A model generated the notes under the pieces. It worked only from the letters and a program-made list of their open reading frames with translations. It was not told the DNA's origin and did not search any database. DNA of 64,000 nucleotides, from the NCBI GenBank assembly GCA_047495785.1, contig JBLDXI010000003.1, positions 3,720,001 through 3,784,000 of the forward strand, written 5' to 3'. This DNA is from Lepidodermella squamata (taxonomy: Eukaryota > Gastrotricha). Both the position numbers and the translations under genes were made by a program. This document shows, piece after piece, positions 57,558-64,000 of the stretch (position 1 is its first letter; each line of letters opens with the position of its first letter).

Positions 57558-60500
57558 TACAAAACGGGCTCTTCCTCTGAAGAGTAGGAAGAGTAGGAGA
57601 GGGTCCATTTCAAGTTCGATTAAACTCTAGTTCTTGAATCATCAATTCTCTAATAATTGATACGACAATACTAAAGAGTTCATGATGATGTCAGGCCTCT
57701 GAGTTCTGCACAATGTATGCCATACTGAAATTGAGACACCCTGTCCAGCAGATAATCGGACCTTCCCGGGGCGTTGAGTGCGATAGTTGAAACGACAACG
57801 CTTAATTGCTAGCAAGACAAATGCCAACGTTATTAAATGCATATATTCTCTTATCGGTATAATTTTTCGATAGTCAGACAGAGGACGTAATTCGGGAAAG
57901 AAAAATAAAATTGCCAATATTTTAACGAAAATTTCGGAGTTTTCGAATGTCATTTTCTAGTTTTTTAACTGAAATTATTCCTCTTATCGCAGACTATTTT
58001 AATCAAGTACTTACTGTTGAATGAGGATCCATGAATATTAAGTGATGATATAGCAAAAAAACAGGTCCAAGTTTTCTGAGTAAAAAAAAATGATTGATTC
58101 GAAACTCAATATTTTCTGCCCTTGTGAAAGACAGCTCCCAGTGTTATTTTTATTATTTTCTTTCAATCTCAGTGTCTCTCCCTTGCCGCTTGACTGATTG
58201 CGACCACAGCGCAAGCCAGTTGTTCCGCCTGTCAAACTCCGCATGTCACTGCTAGCCATAGTCACGAAAATCGAATTGAAGTCATGACCCCGCAAGTAAG
58301 GACCGTGACGTAGTGTTATGAACATCAATCGCGACTAATTCAGGCTATTTACTTGATTATCTAAACACAGGTAAACATCGCTGATTCACCAAAGTTACGC
58401 CCCGTTAGCATCAGGATGTTATTGTTTCATTATAACAACAAAATAGCAGTCTAAATAAATCAAAAGACTTGTCTATAAATAATAATGGTTTTATTATTGC
58501 CGTTAACCCAAGCGTTTTGACGTTGATAGAGATCGAGAGAGAGAGAGCGCGCAGGTTATGACGGCGTGAAATTGTTTTCGATAGCGCACATGTTTTATTT
58601 GAGTGGATCATAATCGGCACCTCATCACTGGGCAGAATCAACACGTCGCAAGCTATGTTAAGTGTGTACTGTATACTACTTGGTCTGCGATGCGCCTGCA
58701 ACCTGATGTAAAATATACCTGAGCCGCAGGCGGCCGTTGCGCGGCAAAAAAACACGATCGCCTGAGTGCGCGGACACAATGAGATGCGCAGATATTATAG
58801 TATTATAATGATACCGCGCCCGTGGCATAATAAAAACGTACATGTTATAATAATAAAAATGTGAACAATGGCAACGGTGCAATCGCATCACTAGCGGCGA
58901 TGTAAAAACCGCGCGTCGGTATATACCGGGGCGACTCATTATACGCTATATCTCTCTGAAAAAACCCGCGGCTAAAAGTAGCCAAAAGGCGAAAAACAAA
59001 CCCGGCATATTCTTGTAACGCGAATACCTAAATCGATTTTAGCTTTGTTTGAAAGATGCGCTGTGTAGTGGAATCAAGGTGAGCGGCTCTCGCTTAATAT
59101 ATACCGGAATAAATATATACTTACCTGATGTGTATATGTTAACCACGCGCGCGATTTAGGCCAATAACAAGGCTACGAGTTGTTATAATATATTTTGTTG
59201 CGTGCTCTCGCCCACACGCCGCTGTTTTTCCGGGTTCGAAGAGCCGGCTCGATACATTTTCACAAATCACAACAATAGCGGTGTTATCTCTGCGCTCATC
59301 GTTATGCGCGCGAAACAGTGCAAAGGCAGCGAGATTTTCATCGGCTTTTAGGTTGAAATTAAACAAACAGCCGTATCATCCGCCCGGAAAACCGCGCGTC
59401 TAAATAAATACCTGAAAATCGACTTTCAGATGCTGCAACTCCACTCAAGCATAGTATAACATCAAATGTAACAACATTAATGAAACAAGCTTTTCTGAAT
59501 TTCGCTAAATGAAAACAACAATAACTTATAAGATAACATTTCTTGCCATATGCGAGTTATTTTCGATAACAGCATTTTTGTGTTTATTATCGGCTTTATC
59601 TGTTTCAACCCTTGCTATAGTTTGTTACGCTCCGCTGCTTCGCCACCAGATTTTCTGGATGAGTGATGAAAAAACCACCTATCTCTCTAATTCATAACAA
59701 CGAATCAATCATTTGTAAAAAAATTATTTCGAACTTTCCTTCGTTTTATTCGACTGCCTAAAAGGAGAAAAATTGGCTCATGAATTTCCAATATAGTTTT
59801 CTGTAATTTATCATTGAAATTGGTCGTATTTTTTGTTATAGCCAAAAAATTATTAAAAAATCGTTAAAAGGTTAAATGTTTATTCGAGATTTTGATCTTT
59901 TTACGATGAATTAAAGCGGGATATTTTCAATTTTTCCCGAGGATCCTTCTTTCACGGAACCAAAATTCGCAAGTTGCGCAGCAAATTTAGGATAATCCAT
60001 TCGCTCAAAACTGTTTTTCAAAATTTTTTGGAAATTCATTACCAATGCGAAAAAAATCGAAATAAATTGCTATTAAATCCTTCTTATTTGAAGTATTTCT
60101 GATCATCACTTTGAAATTCGAAAACGATTTGGAAATCGTATTTAGCATAATTTTTCAAAAATGGCCAATGAATGTAAATAGCTACGTCTGCCTTTAATAG
60201 TTTTTGTTTCGTGGGTTTCACATTTGGAAGTTTGGTTCCACTACAACAAATTAGGTTCCACTAAAAGGAATTTGCCTTGCCAACTTGTTTAGTTCAAACT
60301 TTGAGGATAGCCTTGGCAGAAACGGCAAAAAGGAGCCAAAATGTAAAATGCCATGTCGGAATTTTTATACTCCTAGTTATCATTCAAGCGTGACACTTGG
60401 AGGGCCGTAGAGCACATCACCGTATGACTCTCATTAAAGCAGAGTGTCTAACCACTCTTTGAAGGTAGTGAATAGTACACTTGCGGCAATCTTAATGTGT

Positions 60501-60761
60501 TTATCTTGGAGAAAAAACCCACCTATGCTCCAAACCGCATGTGTTGGTATTCATAAACCGCATCGCTATACTCAACACGTTCTCAAGTGTTTCTATTTCT
60601 GCATGGTTGTATTTCGAACCAAGGTGGATCCGTTCAATGATGCCAATCGTTGCTGACAGCTAAATCTGGACTACTATTCTTTTGAATCCGTCTAGCTCAT
60701 CCTAGCTATTGGTAACCTAAGTGGATTATTTTTATAGATATTTTAACAAAATTGAGCTAAA
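57083..60761. other. Gene-poor region upstream of the Pro/Glu-rich gene
   Basis: No supported gene in 3.7 kb. The middle (about 58,500-59,400) is unusually CpG-rich, with repeated TATATACCGG near 58,918 and 59,097, and could hold promoters for flanking genes. A hydrophobic 62-codon frame at 59509-59697 has no support. Confidence 0.5.
57527..57555. repeat. (AG)n microsatellite
   Basis: About 14 uninterrupted AG units. Confidence 0.9.
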
Positions 60762-62820
60762 ATGGCGGATGATGGCGTGACTGTGACGCTGTCACTTGAT
60801 GATGAACCTGCGGCTGAACCTTCAAGCAACGAATTCACCCTGGACGCTCCGCCTGAAGACGAAGGTTCCGGCCTGACGTTCACCCTGACAGCTCCGGAGG
60901 ACGTCGACGTTTCTGGCATCGTGCCAGAGCCCCTTTCAGACGAACCGGTCACCGTCGAAATCAGCTTGAGTGATGCTGTTCTTGGCGAAGAACCGACCGT
61001 AGCTTCGGCCGATATCGATTTGTCAGCAATTGTACCTGAACCGATTGCTGAGGAACCGTCTAATGAAGGAAATGTATTCACGTTGATGCTGCAGAATGAC
61101 GAGGAGGAAAAGCCGGTTGAAGCGGAGCCGGAATCTGCGATCACTATCACAATTGCTGAACCTGTTGAAGCTTCAGATCAGGCATTATCTGAAGGTAATT
61201 TCACAAGCGATTTCCCAAATCGATGAATATTAAATTTGGATCGCTCATGAGGGGTAAATGTGAAAAAGCTGGTAAATTTTTATGCAGCTATGCAGATCGG
61301 GGATAGGTATGAAAGCGAAGCACCAAGAGAACTAATTTATTAGCAGGAAATCAAGAAAATTTAAAATTCATGCTAAAATGTTCAAAATTAAGGTATTGCC
61401 CATCCATTTCGAAGTAATTGGAAATTCGCTGGGGAAACCCGGAAAAACCCGATGCTTCGGTAATTATCGGTATAAAACCCGGTTAGATCAAAATTCTCCG
61501 GATTTAATAATTCTTCTTGTCAAGATTTCATGGCTAATTAATATTTCGATTTCTTTCAATTATTTTTCTGACCGTGAAATTGGACGGAGCCTCTCATTTC
61601 GGAGTTATTGATCCTTTCCGTTTGGTTGCTTGTTTGGTTCCGTTGAATATATGCGACACGCTTCATCTGCCTCGATAGACTTTCAAGCCTTTTTAGATAA
61701 ATTCAGCCGATTGATTACAAAGTTGTTGATGTATCGCTAAATTCCCAGAAAAATAGAATGCCATCGACTCATTAGGGTTTTTTCGGCGAGGAAGATGGAA
61801 ATTTCTCTCAAAAAATAGTTTCTTATTTTTTTCTGAATTTCGTGTACATTTTCGAATTTTTCAGACACGCCAACAATACAAGTTGAAGTTCCGGCAGCTG
61901 AACCTGAACACGCAGCTGAAGAACAGGTGAACATCGAAGTTCTGAAAACCGCGGAGGAAGCTGAACCAGCTTCAGCCGTTGAAGTTCCTGAACCTGAACC
62001 TGAACCAGTTAGCGCAGTTGAGGCCACCCCTGAACCTATCATCGAATCTGCCCCGGCTGCGGAGCCTGAGGTAGTCGCTGCCGTACCTGTTGAAACCGCC
62101 ATCGAAGTCGAAGTCCCGGCGGTGGAGGAAGAAAGCCCAGCTCCGATTAGCGTGAAAATTGAAGAAAAGGAAGAATTTTTCGAAGCTTCCGCCTTATCGC
62201 CAGCTCCCGTTGAAGTGGTCGAAGAGGTAAAGCCTGAACCTGCTCCAGTTGTTGAAGAGACTAAGGTCGAAGCCGCCCCGGTTAAAGAACCCTCTCCGCT
62301 CAAGGAACCGTCTCCCGTGAAGGAAGTCGTTGCCGAACCAGTTGCTGAAATAAAACATGAGGAACCTGTGCAAGAACCTGTAGTTGAGGCCAAGCCCGAG
62401 GAGAAGCCAGCGCCTGTTGAGGCAAAGGTCGAAGAAGTATCAGCGCCAGTCGAAGAGCCGAAAAAGGAAGAGAAACCTTCGGAGCCTGTTGATGTCGCTC
62501 CTCCAATTTCGAAGGCCAAAGAGGCCGTTTCGCCAAAGACATCGTCGCCAGCCCCGGCTCCGGAGAAAATATCTTCGCCCAGAAACTCGTTAAGTTCGAT
62601 TGGCAAGAAAGCTTCCCTCGAAAAGAAGCCATCGATTGAGGAGAAGAAGAAAGAGCCACTATTTGGTGCTAAAGCTCTGCTGGAGAAGAGGTCCTCTGTT
62701 GACGAGAAAGAAAAGGCTAAAGCTGAAGCTTCGAAACCAGCCAAAGCTCCAGAGCCGGTAAAGGAACCCGAGCCTGTCAAAGAACCCGAACCGGTCAAAG
62801 AGCCCGAGCCAGTTAAGCCG
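60762..62820 (+). CDS. N-terminal part of a large acidic Pro/Glu/Lys-rich protein
   Basis: Exons 60762-61194 and 61865-62820 (phase-1 junction giving LSED-TPTIQVEV). The second exon ends at a good donor (CCG|GTAAGTACC); no continuation is visible in the last 1.2 kb, so the gene extends rightward. Translation: 462 residues so far. The first part is acidic with short beta-like units (VTVTLSLDD, TFTLTAPED, VTVEISLSD). The second is repetitive EPxP/VKEPEP sequence with KK and SP pairs, ending in three KEPEPV units. Composition recalls elastic PEVK-like or cytoskeletal linkers (titin, MAP-like), but no domain is present and the function is unknown. The intron contains a partial copy of the 364-bp repeat. 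Confidence 0.7.
61385..61620. repeat. 364-bp MITE family, partial diverged copy
   Basis: Shares GCTTCGGTAATTATCGGTAT and a CCGGTTAGATCAAA-like block, then a TCTCATTTC region, in the same order as the two full copies. The ends are lost. Lies in the intron of the Pro/Glu-rich gene. Confidence 0.55.
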
Positions 62821-62931
62821 GTAAGTACCATAAAATCTTACTAACCTTCACAAATACTTTTTCCTAATAAAATCGCTAGTTTCCCCCCTTGTTGTCACCT
62901 ACCAATCCGAAGGTTTCTTAAGTCCAGAATT

Positions 62932-63295
62932 ACGGCATGTCCCAGAAATTACGCAATTATTTTTTAATTTGGCAACTTTTTGTATGAAATTCACTAAATT
63001 TGTCTAAATTTTACCTACCGAGGGAAAATTTCATCTTTTAAACGCGATTTAACCGAAGAAAACCCAGAAAACCCCGATTGTAACTGGTTCGGTAATTTTC
63101 GGTTTTTTCCCGGTTAGGCCAAATTTCTCCGGACTTTTCTAATCCAATTATCAAATGACATAGTTGATAAATATTCCCGTGATTTTTTGAAATTTCTAAA
63201 TTTTTTCTGGCCATGAAATGTGACTTCGTCTCTCATTTCAGGGTTTCTGAACCCTTTTCCGTGTATTTTCTTTGTTACCTATGGGACAGGCTGTA
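62932..63295. mobile_element. 364-bp MITE family, copy 2
   Basis: Ends TTACGGCATGTCCCAG and CTATGGGACAGGCTGTA are imperfect inverted repeats; same length and interior as 7747-8110. Confidence 0.7.
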
Positions 63296-63396
63296 GTGGT
63301 ACGGTATCTTATGCTAGAAATTAATGTTTATTAAGGAAATATAAAAAGGGCAAACGCAGTAAAAACAAATACGGATTAAGCTGTACGCTGTTTCGT

Positions 63397-63402
63397 TTTA
63401 TT
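63397..63402 (-). terminator. Poly(A) signal AATAAA downstream of the small ORF
   Basis: Minus-strand AATAAA about 25 bases after the stop at 63427-63429. Confidence 0.4.
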
Positions 63403-63426
63403 CTAAACACCCGGAGAAAAGGCGGA

Positions 63427-63591
63427 TTACCTGTAGCCACTCGTGTTTTCTGAGGATTCGCCACCAGCTGCCGCTGCTGCTTTTTTGCGGTTCCTAATTT
63501 TTTCTCGATTTTTTGCGTAGTTTACTTGTTGAACACAGCGCACTAGTTTTTCAAGCTGCACAAAACTGTTATTTGCGGTAACATCTTTCAT
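63427..63591 (-). CDS. Possible 54-residue basic protein or terminal exon
   Basis: ATG at 63591, stop at 63427. Sequence is MKDVTANNSFVQLEKLVRCV followed by a basic helix (NYAKNREKIRNRKK), an Ala run and a Ser/Gly tail. A CAG acceptor-like tract just before the ATG means it could be the last exon of a gene extending right. The nearby AATAAA supports a real 3' end. Family not recognised. Confidence 0.4.
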   Translation of the reverse strand: MKDVTANNSFVQLEKLVRCVQQVNYAKNREKIRNRKKAAAAAGGESSENTSGYR

Positions 63592-64000
63592 CTGTCATCG
63601 AACCATTTGCCCGTTATATATGCTTTACTCATCAATCATCGATAAAATTAAGTAAGAGCCACTTATGCGTGGGAACATCTAGCCGATTTCTATCACTAAT
63701 CGACCGTTATTTGCGTACTTGCTCCAGATTTTCTGTTGTATTATATTTACGCACTCAATCATGTAGCCGAAAATCGACACCGCTATTATTACTATTATTT
63801 GGTGTGGGACCCATTATTATTATTACTATTTCGGCTAATATCGAACGGGCAGATGTGCGTTATATTCCGTGAAGCTAATAAACTCAACGTGGGTTTGAAG
63901 CAACATTATTTCTCCCCTCAAAGCCGGCCATTTTTTCATCTCATGTCCGATCAGTTGTTTTTATGTGAATTTTTTTTTGTATGTAATAATTTCATCGCAT
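63592..64000. other. Right edge, no gene seen
   Basis: AT-rich with several ATT-type runs; no convincing ORF. Confidence 0.5.

Larger units (their letters stand above)
62821..63426. other. Downstream intron or intergenic sequence
   Basis: Begins with the donor of the Pro/Glu-rich gene and is mostly the 364-bp repeat. No exon seen. Confidence 0.5.

Noticed and set aside
59509-59697. 62-codon hydrophobic plus frame
   Set aside because: AT-rich region, no upstream or downstream signals, probably chance.
60380-60470. tRNA-like sequence on the minus strand (GAGTGGTTAGACACTCTGC)
   Set aside because: The D-arm-like part is suggestive, but I could not fold an acceptor stem or find a clean box B, so no tRNA is called.
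61737-62831. 364-codon Ser/Thr/Gly-rich minus-strand frame
   Set aside because: Antisense shadow of the Pro/Glu-rich exon; GAA/CCT-rich repeats on one strand give open frames on the other.
1-64000. CRISPR arrays, operon or bacterial features
   Set aside because: Spliced genes throughout; no regularly spaced direct repeats with unique spacers.

Overview
Eukaryotic window from a compact invertebrate genome. Genes are split by many introns of about 50-60 bp with GT...AG borders (acceptors vary: TTTCAG, TTTTAG, AAAG). Intergenic gaps are short and there are many small TA-flanked DNA transposons. The gene types (TRPA-like channels, GABA-B-like receptor, nuclear receptors, Src-like kinases, myo-inositol oxygenase, sushi domains) are animal. 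Gene density and intron size suggest a small-genome ecdysozoan such as a nematode or tardigrade; this is an inference and I cannot name the species. Fifteen of the eighteen genes called are on the minus strand. Every multi-exon model below was assembled by hand so that splice borders and reading phase agree.

Layout. 1-377: first exon of an unknown Ser-rich protein leaving the left edge. 1160-13828: three tandem minus-strand genes for Src-like tyrosine kinases with an added fibronectin-III-like domain (FN3-SH3-SH2-kinase). The third looks like a pseudokinase, and one of its introns carries a plus-strand transposon-derived gene. 13829-16829: MITEs and a small secreted proline-rich protein gene. 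16830-20803: a divergent pair, myo-inositol oxygenase (minus) and a GABA-B-like class C GPCR (plus). 20938-57082: a large minus-strand cluster of four TRPA-like ankyrin channel genes. Nested in it are four tandem nuclear receptors with an unusual zinc-finger module and one gene predicted to fuse four sushi domains to ankyrin repeats. 57083-60761: gene-poor. 60762-62820: N-terminal part of an acidic Pro/Glu/Lys-rich protein. 63427-63591: a possible 54-residue protein.

Mobile DNA is abundant: a MITE nested in another MITE in a kinase intron, a dispersed family of about 364 bp (two full copies, one partial), two further TA-flanked elements whose ends start CCGTATTT, a GC-rich MITE, several foldback repeats, and a truncated non-LTR retrotransposon with a (TTTA)n tail.

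The genes do not form an obvious pathway, but sensory or signalling families dominate (TRPA channels, class C GPCR, nuclear receptors, membrane-anchored kinases), each expanded locally by tandem duplication. The most unusual items are the FN3-bearing Src-like kinases, the nuclear receptors with an enlarged second zinc finger, the sushi-ankyrin fusion, and a TRPA paralogue with arginine in its pore filter.
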